Shown: in pieces, positions 15,250 through 24,373 of the stretch
Position numbering within the stretch: the stretch's first letter is position 1
Layout of the letters: each line of letters starts with the position of its first letter
DNA from: CAYRAV01 sp964422365
GTDB lineage: Bacteria > Bacillota > Clostridia > Lachnospirales > Lachnospiraceae
Assembly: GCA_964422365.1 (NCBI GenBank)
Contig: CAYRAV010000004.1
Coordinates: 28,753 to 92,752, forward strand
Direction of reading: 5' to 3'
Length of the DNA: 64,000 bases
The notes under the pieces: model-generated
What the model saw: only the letters and a program-made list of their open reading frames with translations
The model's database searches: none
Told to the model about the DNA's origin: nothing
Program-made: the position numbers and the translations under genes

Positions 15250-16968
15250 TTACTCTTCTCCATCAATTGGTTCAATTACTTCAGGTGGTGTATCTGTCAT
15301 AACAGGTGCCGGTACCTGCGTTTTTGCTGCCGGTGGATCTGTTTTCACCGGTGCTGGTGTTTTGGCTGCTGGTGGATCTGTTTTTACTGGTGCTGGTGCC
15401 TGCGTTTTGGCTGCTGGCGGGTCAGTCTTTACTGGTGCCTGCGTTTTGGCTGGAGATGTTGTCTTTTCCGGTGGGTCATCCACATCTAACGTTTCCTCTG
15501 GACCTGATGTGGCTACTGGTGCCTGTGTTTGTGTTGGTGTCTTTGTATAGACAGGTGTCCTCGTAGTATAAACCCTTTCTGTTGCTGTAGGTACATAAGG
15601 AACCGTAGATGGTGCATAGGTTTCCGTTCCCACATTATAACTATCTTGCGGCTGTATGGTCATTATGTCCCCTACAGCTGTTCCATAAATAAATTCCTGC
15701 AATGCTTTATTATTTGCTGGAAAATCTAATAATAATACAGATCCTAATACACCTCCACAATACCGCTTTCCATCAGTATATGCATTATCCATCGGTATTC
15801 TCATACTTTGAATATCCTGTGCACCAATTGATAATGCAGCTGTAGCATAAGTCAGAATATCTTTTTGATTTAAACTAGTCTTTACATATGGGAATAACTC
15901 TGTAACCAGGCCTGCAATCTCTATTGCATTCATCTCTTTTACTTTTTTAAAGATTGCATCGATTACTACCCTCTGACGGTAAGTTCTACCGAAATCATTG
16001 GATTCACCATTCCCTGCTGTTTTATATCTGACACGGCAATAGCCCAATGCCTGATCTCCATTTAATACCTGTGTTCCTGCCTTCACACATCTATTCTTCT
16101 TCTTAGAAATATAATTGGTAGAATTTAAATACAATGCTTCACTTTCTGTTAATGTAACTTCCACTCCTCCAATTTTATTTATTACTTTTCTAAATGCCTC
16201 AAAATTAACCCTGATATAGCCATCTGCTTTTACACCAAAGTTCTGTTCAATGGTTTCTGCAACCAATTCTCCGCCTCCATTGTTGTAGGATGCGTTTAAC
16301 TTATTATCGCGATATCCCGGAATACTGACATAGCAATCACGCATAAATGATACCATTTTTAAAGTTTTTTCTTCTGTATTCATACTTACAAGAATCATAC
16401 TGTCAGAGCGTCCACGGCTTTGGTTATACTCACCAATTGCTTCTTCTCCAATTAATAAAACATTTATTACTTTAGCATCTAACTCTAATTGTGCAGATGG
16501 TCTTGGTGGCAATGTCTGTTGTGCTTCCAGTTCTTCTTTTGTTAAATCTGTTTCTACACGTTCATTATCCCTATCTCTTACCTGGTTCAATGCCCATGCA
16601 ACAGTTCCCAGTGAAACTAACAATATAACACCTAATGTCAAGCCAATCCCCATAAATATTTTCTTTCTTTTTGACATCTTAGGCTTATCCTCCTCCCAAT
16701 AATCATCATAATCTTCGTTTTTGTTATCTGTTACTCGTGCCACAGACTCTGATAAATACGATTCCATCTCTTCTGAATCATCAAAATCAACTTCTTTTCC
16801 ATCCTCATCGAAATATTTATCCCACGGCTTTTGTTTTGAAGAAAATTCTGGCATTTTCACAAATTCATCATTATTATCATTCTCCTGTTTCTTATCTTCA
16901 TTTGTAATTTCGTTACTCAAATTAGGAATTTTTAATTCTTCATTATCATTTTGATTATTTTCCTTCAT
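15250..16968 (-). CDS. LytR-CpsA-Psr (LCP) wall-polymer phosphotransferase
   Basis: 572 residues. Residues 1-100 are an acidic cytosolic tail; 104-127 (FMGIGLTLGVILLVSLGTVAWA) is the single membrane span; the LCP domain follows outside (about 165-335) with INVLLIGEE, RGRSDSMILVS, FMRDCYVSIPG and KLNASYNNGG, including the Arg/Asp residues that hold the polyprenyl pyrophosphate. From about 460 the chain is Pro/Thr-rich, ending in KTDPPAAKTQAPAPV-type repeats that probably cross the wall. LCP enzymes attach teichoic acids or capsule to peptidoglycan. AAAGGAAAA precedes the ATG. Very long acidic N-tail is unusual. Confidence 0.92.
   Translation of the reverse strand: MKENNQNDNEELKIPNLSNEITNEDKKQENDNNDEFVKMPEFSSKQKPWDKYFDEDGKEVDFDDSEEMESYLSESVARVTDNKNEDYDDYWEEDKPKMSKRKKIFMGIGLTLGVILLVSLGTVAWALNQVRDRDNERVETDLTKEELEAQQTLPPRPSAQLELDAKVINVLLIGEEAIGEYNQSRGRSDSMILVSMNTEEKTLKMVSFMRDCYVSIPGYRDNKLNASYNNGGGELVAETIEQNFGVKADGYIRVNFEAFRKVINKIGGVEVTLTESEALYLNSTNYISKKKNRCVKAGTQVLNGDQALGYCRVRYKTAGNGESNDFGRTYRQRVVIDAIFKKVKEMNAIEIAGLVTELFPYVKTSLNQKDILTYATAALSIGAQDIQSMRIPMDNAYTDGKRYCGGVLGSVLLLDFPANNKALQEFIYGTAVGDIMTIQPQDSYNVGTETYAPSTVPYVPTATERVYTTRTPVYTKTPTQTQAPVATSGPEETLDVDDPPEKTTSPAKTQAPVKTDPPAAKTQAPAPVKTDPPAAKTPAPVKTDPPAAKTQVPAPVMTDTPPEVIEPIDGEE
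15300..15455. repeat. Tandem coding repeats in the LCP tail
   Basis: About 40-bp units encode variations of KTDPPAAKTQAPAPV, three to four times in a row. Such repeats expand and contract easily, so the tail length may vary between strains. Confidence 0.8.
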
Positions 16969-17029
16969 TGTATTTTCCTTTCATTTTTTCTTAATGTCCA
17001 CATTTTCTCTAACAAAATTTCTTATTCTC

Positions 17030-17251
17030 TAAAGGGCATTTAAAAATTGCTTGTTATAAGATGTGTGTTACAATCTGTGAGGGATTTGTTTCAAATTCAT
17101 CAAGTACAGCGGACTGCATTGCATGAATCTGGGGCAAATAATACCTTACTGAACAAAGCCTGTCAGCCCCCTATGGGTATAAATTATGATATGCCCATGG
17201 GCACAAAGCAAGGCATGCAGACTGGACAATCAATTTTCAGACATGCTCCAA
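17030..17251. repeat. Diverged family A repeat overlapping the GT4 gene end
   Basis: Left end TAAAGGGCATTTAAAAATTGC and right end CAATTTTCAGACATGCTCCA are worn versions of the family termini. The interior has ATAAGATGTG, GGGATTTGTTTCAAATTCAT and an extra module (CTGTCAGCCCCCTATGGG, TATGCCCATGGG) also seen near 2850. Its right terminus supplies the last codons and TGA of the gene at 17237. Confidence 0.75.
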
Positions 17252-18397
17252 TACATGAGTATACAATCTTTCTACTTTTTTTGCAAACTCTATTGTAGAA
17301 TATTTTTGTACTTTTTTTCTGGAATTTCTAGCATAATTTGCATGTTCATTTTGGTATAATACTTTTTCTAACCCTTCTCTCATCTCTTTTTGTGTTTCAA
17401 AAGTAAACCCGTTATAGCCGTCTTCTAAAATATCCTCTAAACACCTGTCTTTTTTGGCAACTACCGGGAGCCCTGATGCCATAGCCTCAATATAAGTTAA
17501 ACCTTGTGTTTCGCTGGTGGATGCACTAATAAAAACATCACCCAAATGATAAAACTTTGCAATTTCATCCCATGGCTGCTCACCTAAAAATAATACTCTG
17601 TCTCTGCATGTCAGTTTTTCTGCACACTTCTCTAAATCGTCTTTATCTGGTCCATTTCCTACAATAACTATCTTAGCATCTTTATGATTTTCCATAAATT
17701 CTGAAATTCCTTCTAAGACTTCTTCTAAATTTTTTTCTTTTGCCAAACGACCTACATATAGAATAACTTTATCATCCTTTTCTATTCCATATTCTTCTCT
17801 TATCATTTGTATTTCTTCATTAGAATATTGCTCTTTCTTAAATTTATCTAAATTAATTCCTGTAGGAATTACCTCGATTTCTTTGTAAACACTATATGCC
17901 ATCAATAAATCTTTTACCTTTTTCGTCGGCACAATTACCGCTTCTACTCCATTGCAGCAAAATTTAGTGTAACTTCGTACAAAAGCTTTTGCTCCCTTAT
18001 CAAATCCTTTAAATTTTGCAATATAGTGTGTATAATCTTCATATATCGTGTGATAAGTGTGTATAGTTGGCAAATGCAGTTCTTTCGCCATAATTCTTCC
18101 AAAAATTCCCAGAGAAAATTCTGTATGTGTATGAATCAAATCCAAATTTAATTTTTTTATAATTCCAGCTAATTTAGGCTGATAAAACATACCAACTCTT
18201 CTTTCCGAAACCAGCACACAAGGAAGACTTGGCACACGAAATACATTATATTCATATTCTGGTGCACCTGGTGTTGTTGTCGTGAAAACATATATATTGT
18301 GCCCCATCTTCTCTAGCTCTGTTTTTAATGTGAGTACGGACGTAGCTACACCGTTTAATTCCGGATAATATGTTTCCGTAAATAAACCTATATTCAT
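17237..18397 (-). CDS. GT4 glycosyltransferase, diacylglycerol glucosyltransferase type
   Basis: 386 residues, cytosolic GT-B enzyme. N-domain begins MNIGLFTETYYPELNGVATS, followed by LDLIHTHTEFSLGIFGR and HTYHTIYEDY; the C-domain has YVGRLAKEKNLEEVL, IVGNGPDKDDLE and the donor loop SASTSETQGLTYIEAMASGLP (split ESxxxGL..EAMAxG pattern). This matches 1,2-diacylglycerol 3-glucosyltransferases that make membrane glycolipids or lipoteichoic-acid anchors. GGGAGG precedes ATG. The last residues LEHV and the stop lie inside a repeat terminus, so the natural C-terminus was probably replaced. Acceptor is inferred from family likeness. Confidence 0.85.
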   Translation of the reverse strand: MNIGLFTETYYPELNGVATSVLTLKTELEKMGHNIYVFTTTTPGAPEYEYNVFRVPSLPCVLVSERRVGMFYQPKLAGIIKKLNLDLIHTHTEFSLGIFGRIMAKELHLPTIHTYHTIYEDYTHYIAKFKGFDKGAKAFVRSYTKFCCNGVEAVIVPTKKVKDLLMAYSVYKEIEVIPTGINLDKFKKEQYSNEEIQMIREEYGIEKDDKVILYVGRLAKEKNLEEVLEGISEFMENHKDAKIVIVGNGPDKDDLEKCAEKLTCRDRVLFLGEQPWDEIAKFYHLGDVFISASTSETQGLTYIEAMASGLPVVAKKDRCLEDILEDGYNGFTFETQKEMREGLEKVLYQNEHANYARNSRKKVQKYSTIEFAKKVERLYTHVLEHV

Positions 18398-18724
18398 TTT
18401 AACCTCCCATGTGATATTTACTACAGCCAGCTTAACAAATAGTGAAAATTTTTCCCTATTCTCTGACCTTTGTTATTTTCCAGCGTAAACACCTATGTTA
18501 TATTATAGTATTTTTTTTGAGAATGTAAAGTTTTCTTTTTGAAAAGTTTCTTACGTTTTTTTTACTTTTTCAGTTGTCAGCACCTATTTCTTATGCTAAA
18601 ATAGGGGTTGTTTGCTATATTTAACAATTTTTTCATACTACTTATAAATTTTATGTAAATTTTTGTAATATTTGATGTATTATGCTAATTATTTCATATC
18701 AAATACTCAAAACATTACATCAAA

Positions 18725-18851
18725 GGTTACAGTTTTGCCATACCATTCATACCTTATTTTCGGTGCAGCGCACATCTATTGGGGTATGCCCTTAGCAGGC
18801 AAACTCCCACAGACATATTACACAATCATTTCTGCATGGCGAAACGATAAC
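18725..18851. repeat. Diverged family B repeat in the 480-bp gap before fabV
   Basis: Starts GTTACAGTTTTGCCATACCATTCATACC and has TTTTCGGTGCAGCGCACATC and GGGGTATGCCC, matching other family B copies. Upstream, ACCTATTT / AAAATAGG (18582-18607) forms a small hairpin. No gene is visible in 18398-18879. Confidence 0.6.
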
Positions 18852-18879
18852 CATCAAACAAATAAAGGAGAGAAATTTT

Positions 18880-20061
18880 ATGATTATTGAACCAAAAGTA
18901 AAAGGGTTTATCTGTACAACAGCACATCCTGATGGATGCAGAGAAAACGTCAAACGTCAAATTACATATATTCAGGAAGCAGCCAAAAAAGCTGATTTAA
19001 CCAATGGAATCCACCCTAAAAAGGTATTGGTATTAGGTGCTTCTACTGGTTATGGGCTGGCCTCTAGAATTGCCGCTGCCTATATTTATGGTGCTGCTAC
19101 AATTGGTGTTATGTTTGAAAAACCTTCTAATGGAAGGAGAACTGCTACTCCAGGCTGGTATAATACACAGGCTTTTGACGAATTTGCAAAAAAAGATGGC
19201 TATTATTCCTATTCTATTAATGGAGATGCTTTTTCTAAGGAAGTAAAAGATCAGACTATTGCACAGATTAAAGAAGATTTAGGTCAGGTAGACATGGTCA
19301 TTTACAGTCTGGCTGCTCCAAGAAGGACAACTGCGGACGGGACTACTTATTCTTCTGTATTGAAAACTACTTCTTGTGATTTTACGAATAAATCATGGAA
19401 TCAAAAAGATGATACTGTTATAGAAGCCACTATCACCCCTGCTACACAAGAAGAAGTTACAAATACTGTAAAAGTTATGGGCGGCGAAGATTGGATTGAC
19501 TGGATATCTGCATTATCCAATGCAGGTGTTTTAGCTGAAAATGCAACTACCATTGCTTATTCTTATATTGGACCTAAACTTACTTATCCTGTATATTTTA
19601 ATGGTACAATTGGCATGGCAAAAAAACATCTATATGATTCTTCTTTGAAAATTAATGAGCTTTTCAAAGAACAAGGGATAAGAGCTTATATTTCTGTAAA
19701 CAAAGCCCTTGTTACCCAGGCAAGCTCTGCCATTCCTATTGTTCCTTTGTATTTTACTATTCTTTATAAAGTTATGAAAGAAAAAGGGCTGCATGAAGGG
19801 TGCATTGAACAAATCGGACGGCTATTTATGGAAAAATTATCAAAAGATACTCCAAAAACAGATGAGGAAGGACGTATTCGTTTAGATGATTATGAAATGC
19901 GTGAAGATGTACAAAAGGCAGTAATGGATATCTGGGATAATGTAACTACTGAAAATTTAAAAGATGTTGCAGATTTAGACGGATATTGGGATGATTTTTA
20001 TCATATGTTTGGATTTAGATTTGATAATGTTGATTACAGCAGGGATGTTGTATTGGAATAA
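18880..20061 (+). CDS. fabV: trans-2-enoyl-[ACP/CoA] reductase FabV (Ter family)
   Basis: 393 residues, normal for FabV/Ter. NADH-dependent reduction of trans-2-enoyl thioesters, the last step of fatty-acid elongation or, for Ter, crotonyl-CoA reduction. N-terminal IEPKVKGFICTTAHPDGC is characteristic; nucleotide loop GASTGYG at 53-59; catalytic Tyr239-(X8)-Lys248 within PVYFNGTIGMAKKH, with YSYIG (227-231) just before. AAAGGAGAG precedes ATG. FabV-type reductases resist triclosan. Whether the substrate is ACP- or CoA-bound cannot be read from sequence. It stands apart from any fab cluster. Confidence 0.93.
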   Translation: MIIEPKVKGFICTTAHPDGCRENVKRQITYIQEAAKKADLTNGIHPKKVLVLGASTGYGLASRIAAAYIYGAATIGVMFEKPSNGRRTATPGWYNTQAFDEFAKKDGYYSYSINGDAFSKEVKDQTIAQIKEDLGQVDMVIYSLAAPRRTTADGTTYSSVLKTTSCDFTNKSWNQKDDTVIEATITPATQEEVTNTVKVMGGEDWIDWISALSNAGVLAENATTIAYSYIGPKLTYPVYFNGTIGMAKKHLYDSSLKINELFKEQGIRAYISVNKALVTQASSAIPIVPLYFTILYKVMKEKGLHEGCIEQIGRLFMEKLSKDTPKTDEEGRIRLDDYEMREDVQKAVMDIWDNVTTENLKDVADLDGYWDDFYHMFGFRFDNVDYSRDVVLE

Positions 20062-20085
20062 AATGATAAACGAAAGGGTTCTAGT

Positions 20086-20613
20086 ATGTTTGATTATATA
20101 AAATTTGAAAACGATATTGTTCTGCATATGGAAAATTCTTTAAAAAAATGGATGTCAGAATATGATGATATTTATATATTATCACTAGATTGTTCTAACG
20201 ACATGTATTCTATTGGCACAATTGCAAATACAAACTCGCACTTAAATGAACAGGAAGATTCTTCACCAGAAGATTATTGGTATTATAAATATTGTGAAGA
20301 AGAGTGGGATTTATGGGATTCATCGGATAAGGATCTACGTATTGCTTCTAATAAGATTTCCTTGTATATGCGTGAGTATATAGAGAAAATTGATGGAGAT
20401 GAATTTGTTAATCACCGTGAGAAAATCATAGAAACTTGTAAAAAAGCTCTTATTTGTTTGAAACAATCCATAAATAAAACTTATCCAAACTTGCTATTGA
20501 CATTTAATATTAGAGAATATCTTGATGAAAACGAACGCATTGAAATCTTCGAAATGTTAAACACCAAAGAGGCTGCAAAGGAGTATTCCGAACATATTGA
20601 AGATTTTTGTTAA
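20086..20613 (+). CDS. DUF4303-like protein
   Basis: 175 residues, acidic, soluble. The layout (helical N-terminus, ILSLDCSNDMYSIGTIANT strand pair, YYKYCEEEWDLW, then a helix ending VNHREKIIETCKKALICL) resembles DUF4303 proteins, which are often found among SMI1/SUKH-type immunity genes. GAAAGGG lies 8 nt before ATG and only 24 bp separate it from fabV, so it probably shares fabV's transcript although no functional link is evident. Role unknown. Confidence 0.6.
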   Translation: MFDYIKFENDIVLHMENSLKKWMSEYDDIYILSLDCSNDMYSIGTIANTNSHLNEQEDSSPEDYWYYKYCEEEWDLWDSSDKDLRIASNKISLYMREYIEKIDGDEFVNHREKIIETCKKALICLKQSINKTYPNLLLTFNIREYLDENERIEIFEMLNTKEAAKEYSEHIEDFC

Positions 20614-20638
20614 AGTGTACAGATTGCAGGGATAAATT

Positions 20639-20677
20639 GGGGACATACTATTTTTCATCTATAATATGTCCCCTTTT
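20639..20677 (+). terminator. Intrinsic terminator after the DUF4303-like gene
   Basis: GGGGACATA / TATGTCCCC stem (20639-20647 with 20665-20673) is followed by TTTT. It also faces the converging trp operon end about 100 bp away. Confidence 0.85.
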
Positions 20678-20774
20678 CATTACATCAGTTTCTTGAAACA
20701 AGATATTTTTAATTATCATTACACGATTAAATGTATTACTAATTATATAATATAGAATTATCCCAAGCCCTAAA

Positions 20775-21563
20775 TCAATTCAATCCCTTCTTAAATGTCC
20801 GAATGTATTCCTTAACTATGCCTAAATCATAATGATTCTTTTCCATCAACTGAATAAAATGGGAACCCACAATGCAGCCATCTATGGTATCTTTTACCAT
20901 TTCTACATCTTTTGCCTCTTTGATTCCAAATCCCATCATAACTGGTATTTTTGAAATCGCCTTTACTTCTTTTAAGTAGTTTACTACATTTTTATGGAAT
21001 CCTGTTCCTTGTCCTGTAACACCCATGGAGGACACGCAGTATACGAATCCTCTGGCATTTTCTAATATCATTGGTACTCTCTGCTTTGAAACAGGGGATA
21101 CCAATTGAATTAGGATTGGTGCGTTTTCTTTTGCCAGAAATTCATTTAACTCTCCCTGTTCCTCAAATGGTAAATCTGGAATAATTAATCCATCTATGCC
21201 TGATTCTATACATTTATCCACAAATGCTTCTAATCCATAATGATACACTGTATTATAATACATCATGAAAATAATTGGAATCTCACAATCTTTTCTAACC
21301 TCTTTTACACAGTCAAATATTTTTCTCACATTAGTTCCATTTAAAATAGAACGATAAGAGGCATCTTGAATCACCGGACCATCTGCAGCCGGATCAGAAA
21401 ACGGAACACCAAGCTCAATCATATCTGTTCCGGCCTCCTCCTGTGCCTTAATTATATTTTTTGTTGTTTCCATATCCGGAAGTCCTGCTGTCATATATGT
21501 AATAAATGCTTTTTGATTTTTTTCTCTTAAATTTGCTAATTTTTCCTCAATTCTGTTCATATG
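20775..21563 (-). CDS. trpA: Tryptophan synthase alpha chain
   Basis: 262 residues from the ATG at 21563 (MNRIEEKLANL), the point where family homology begins. The frame is open to 21644, which would add 27 residues (start MELQAFPFYQRH); AGGAGG exists upstream of that ATG but about 16 nt away, so the start is uncertain. TIM barrel with catalytic Glu in MIELGVPFSDPAADGPVIQ, the mobile loop around VYHYG and the phosphate site GFGIK and VGSHF. Cleaves indole-glycerol phosphate and channels indole to TrpB. Last gene of the operon. Confidence 0.95.
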   Translation of the reverse strand, partial: HMNRIEEKLANLREKNQKAFITYMTAGLPDMETTKNIIKAQEEAGTDMIELGVPFSDPAADGPVIQDASYRSILNGTNVRKIFDCVKEVRKDCEIPIIFMMYYNTVYHYGLEAFVDKCIESGIDGLIIPDLPFEEQGELNEFLAKENAPILIQLVSPVSKQRVPMILENARGFVYCVSSMGVTGQGTGFHKNVVNYLKEVKAISKIPVMMGFGIKEAKDVEMVKDTIDGCIVGSHFIQLMEKNHYDLGIVKEYIRTFKKGLN

Positions 21564-21710
21564 CGTTTCGAGAGTCTTTATTCCCACAGGCAAGTAAGCC
21601 TGCTCTACATGCCTCTGGTAAAACGGAAATGCTTGCAATTCCATTTAACGACTCTCTGCGCCTCCTTTCTTTTATACCTTGCCAGCCCTATCTGTTATTT
21701 CCATAATCAC

Positions 21711-22898
21711 TTATTTATTCAACAATTCCTTATTTCCTTTCAAGTATTCCTGAATAGTATGACAGTCCTTATCTCCCCTGCCGGACAAACATACAATCAT
21801 AATCTGGTCTTTTGTCATTTCCTTGGCTTTTTTGAATGTATATGCCAATGCATGTGCACTTTCAATTGCCGGAATAATCCCCTCTAATTTGCACAACTCT
21901 AACAATGCTTCCATCGCTTCATCATCTGTAATAGACACATATTCTGCACGTTTGGTGTCTTTCAGATATGCATGTTCCGGTCCCACACCAGGATAATCTA
22001 ACCCTGCTGAAATAGAGTGTGCCAGTTCAATGTTTCCATCTTCATCCTGAAGTAAATAAGAACGCATACCATGAAGTGTTCCAATTTCCCCTAATGCCAT
22101 AGCACTGGCATGCTTTCCTGTGTCAATGCCAAGTCCCCCTGCCTCTACACCGATTAATGCTACTTCTTTTTCATCAATAAAATCTGCAAACATTCCGATG
22201 GAGTTAGAACCGCCTCCTACACATGCCATAACCACATCAGGAAGCCTTCCTTCCTTTTCTAAAATCTGTTTTTTTGATTCTTTACTAATAATACTTTGGA
22301 ATTCTTTTACAATCTTAGGATAGGGATATGGTCCTACTGCTGAACCAATTACATAGAAGGTATCCTCCGCCTCTTTTGCCCATATTCTAAGTGCTTCATT
22401 TGTAGCATCCTTTAATGTATTACTTCCCGATGTAACGCTTATCACTTCTGCTCCTAACATTTCCATGCGAAGTACATTTAATTCCTGTCGTTTAATGTCT
22501 TCTGCCCCCATATAGACTTTACATTCCATATTGAATAATGCTGCACCTGTTGCAGTTGCCACGCCATGCTGTCCTGCACCTGTCTCGGCAATCACTTTTG
22601 TTTTTCCCATTCTTTTTGCAAGTAAAATCTGACCAATTACATTATTAATTTTATGTGCACCTGTATGGTTTAAATCTTCCCTTTTCAGATAAATCTTTGT
22701 TCCATATTTTTCAGATAATCTTTCTGCAAAATACAAAGGAGTTTCTCTCCCTACATATTCTTTCATATAGTAATCAAATTCTTCCCAAAACTTAGGATCC
22801 CTAACTGCTTCTTCATAAGCTTTATCTACTTCATCTAATGTGTTCATCAAAGATTCTGATACATACTGTCCACCAAATTTTCCATAATATTTACTCAT
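21711..22898 (-). CDS. trpB: Tryptophan synthase beta chain
   Basis: 395 residues from ATG 22898 (MSKYYGKFGGQYVSESL), preceded by AAAGGTG at 6 nt; the earlier GTG in the same frame at 22907 is less likely. PLP enzyme joining indole and serine. PLP lysine lies in HTGAHKINN, phosphate cup GGGSNSIGMF, and AETGAGQHG is the substrate loop. TrpB1-type (pairs with TrpA) by length. No anomalies. Confidence 0.97.
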   Translation of the reverse strand: MSKYYGKFGGQYVSESLMNTLDEVDKAYEEAVRDPKFWEEFDYYMKEYVGRETPLYFAERLSEKYGTKIYLKREDLNHTGAHKINNVIGQILLAKRMGKTKVIAETGAGQHGVATATGAALFNMECKVYMGAEDIKRQELNVLRMEMLGAEVISVTSGSNTLKDATNEALRIWAKEAEDTFYVIGSAVGPYPYPKIVKEFQSIISKESKKQILEKEGRLPDVVMACVGGGSNSIGMFADFIDEKEVALIGVEAGGLGIDTGKHASAMALGEIGTLHGMRSYLLQDEDGNIELAHSISAGLDYPGVGPEHAYLKDTKRAEYVSITDDEAMEALLELCKLEGIIPAIESAHALAYTFKKAKEMTKDQIMIVCLSGRGDKDCHTIQEYLKGNKELLNK

Positions 22899-22926
22899 TA
22901 CTTTCACCTTTCTTATCTTTTATTAA

Positions 22927-23547
22927 TTACAAAATTATTTTTCTTACTTTGTCCACAAATTTCTTTATTTTAATCGGATCTTTCCCTACAATACCTTCAC
23001 TTTCCACACCGGAACTAACATCTACAATGTCAGGCTGTACTTCCAAAATTGCTCTTTCTACATTTTCTGCATTTAAGCCGCCTGCTAACATCAACATTTT
23101 ATCCTGCTTGTCAAACTGTTTTAGCAAAGTCCAGTCAAATGTTTCTCCATTTCCCGGAATCTTTCCGTCCAAAACATAACCTGCAATGTTAGCATGCGTG
23201 TTTAACTTTGCATACTCCGTTCCATCCGATACATTAAATGCTCTCAATATGGGAATTTTTGCTGTTTCCAAAATCTGTTCCTCTAATATACCATGAATTT
23301 GGATATAATCAAAACCTGCCTCTTCAATTTCTTTCAATTGCCAGAGTGCAGGACTGACTGTTACAGCCACTTTCTTGATTTCCGGTTTTAAAATCTTTTT
23401 AATGGAAACTGCCTGTTCCATTGTAACAAATCTTTTGCTCTTTGGATAGAATAAAATGAATCCAGCAAAATTTACCTGATTTTCATTTAAATATACCGCA
23501 TCTTCCTCTGTCCGCAAACCACATATTTTAATATAAGGCTGTTTCAT
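22927..23547 (-). CDS. trpF: Phosphoribosylanthranilate isomerase
   Basis: 206 residues, TIM barrel. Catalytic Cys in KICGLRTEEDA near the N-terminus and catalytic Asp in PDIVDVSSGVE near the C-terminus; GGLNAENV is the phosphate-binding turn. Converts phosphoribosylanthranilate to CdRP. Start has AGAGGTGAAAG upstream; 19 bp after trpC. Confidence 0.95.
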   Translation of the reverse strand: MKQPYIKICGLRTEEDAVYLNENQVNFAGFILFYPKSKRFVTMEQAVSIKKILKPEIKKVAVTVSPALWQLKEIEEAGFDYIQIHGILEEQILETAKIPILRAFNVSDGTEYAKLNTHANIAGYVLDGKIPGNGETFDWTLLKQFDKQDKMLMLAGGLNAENVERAILEVQPDIVDVSSGVESEGIVGKDPIKIKKFVDKVRKIIL

Positions 23548-23566
23548 GTTCTTTCACCTCTGCATC

Positions 23567-24361
23567 TTAAATCGCCTTCCACTCTTTTGCAAGTGCTTCC
23601 GGATTTTCAGCCTCCATAAATACCCTGCCAATCAGCAATGCATCTACTCTACATTCTTTTAAAAAGGCAATATCTTTTTCCCCCATCACACCACTTTCTG
23701 ATACAAAAACCGGATGATATTCTTTTTCATTGATATAATCTCTCAATACGTTTTCTAAGGCTTTGGTTGTATTTAAATCAATCACAAAATTTTTTAAATT
23801 ACGGTTATTCACACCAATAATTTTTGCCTTCAACTGAAGTGCCCTTAACATTTCTTCTTCATCATGGACTTCTAATAATACATCTAATCCCAGTTCATAA
23901 GCCAAATCATAAAAACGTTTCATCTCATCGTCATTTAAAATGGCTGCAATTAATAAAATGGCATCTGCCCCAATTACCTTTGCCTCATAAATTTGATATG
24001 CATCAATAATAAAATCTTTTCTGATAATCGGAAGATTAGAAATCGCTCTAATCTCTTTTAAATACTCTGCACTTCCCAAAAAATGATCTTCTTCTGTCAG
24101 ACATGAAATTGCATCTACTGCATTATTATACTGTTCAATGCGGTCTGTCAGTTCTAATTTATTATCAATGACACCAAGACTTGGAGATGCCTTTTTAAAT
24201 TCGCCAATAATAGATAATCCATCTTTTGCTAATGCCTGATAAAAAGAAATAGAAGTTCTGTCAGAGTCATATGCCATTTTCTTCATATTCTCTTCACTGA
24301 TTCTTGCTTTGTGTTCCACTAAACGTTTCTTCTTATCTGCTACAATTTCATCTAATATCAT
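23567..24361 (-). CDS. trpC: Indole-3-glycerol phosphate synthase
   Basis: 264 residues. GEFKKASPSLG carries the catalytic Lys; ISCLTEEDHFLGS, IRKDFIID, VNNRNLKNF and VSESGV are all present in the expected order for a complete barrel. AAAGGAGTG precedes ATG. It follows trpG by only 12 bp, exactly where trpD is normally found; no trace of trpD remains. Confidence 0.96.
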   Translation of the reverse strand: MILDEIVADKKKRLVEHKARISEENMKKMAYDSDRTSISFYQALAKDGLSIIGEFKKASPSLGVIDNKLELTDRIEQYNNAVDAISCLTEEDHFLGSAEYLKEIRAISNLPIIRKDFIIDAYQIYEAKVIGADAILLIAAILNDDEMKRFYDLAYELGLDVLLEVHDEEEMLRALQLKAKIIGVNNRNLKNFVIDLNTTKALENVLRDYINEKEYHPVFVSESGVMGEKDIAFLKECRVDALLIGRVFMEAENPEALAKEWKAI

Positions 24362-24373
24362 ATGTTCACTCCT

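Noticed and set aside
15300..15455. Possible CRISPR array
   Set aside because: Periodic DNA here is in-frame coding repeats of the LCP tail without spacers; no array was found elsewhere.
15306..15566. Plus-strand ORFs opposite the LCP tail
   Set aside because: Shadows of the Pro/Thr/Ala tandem repeats; no ribosome site.
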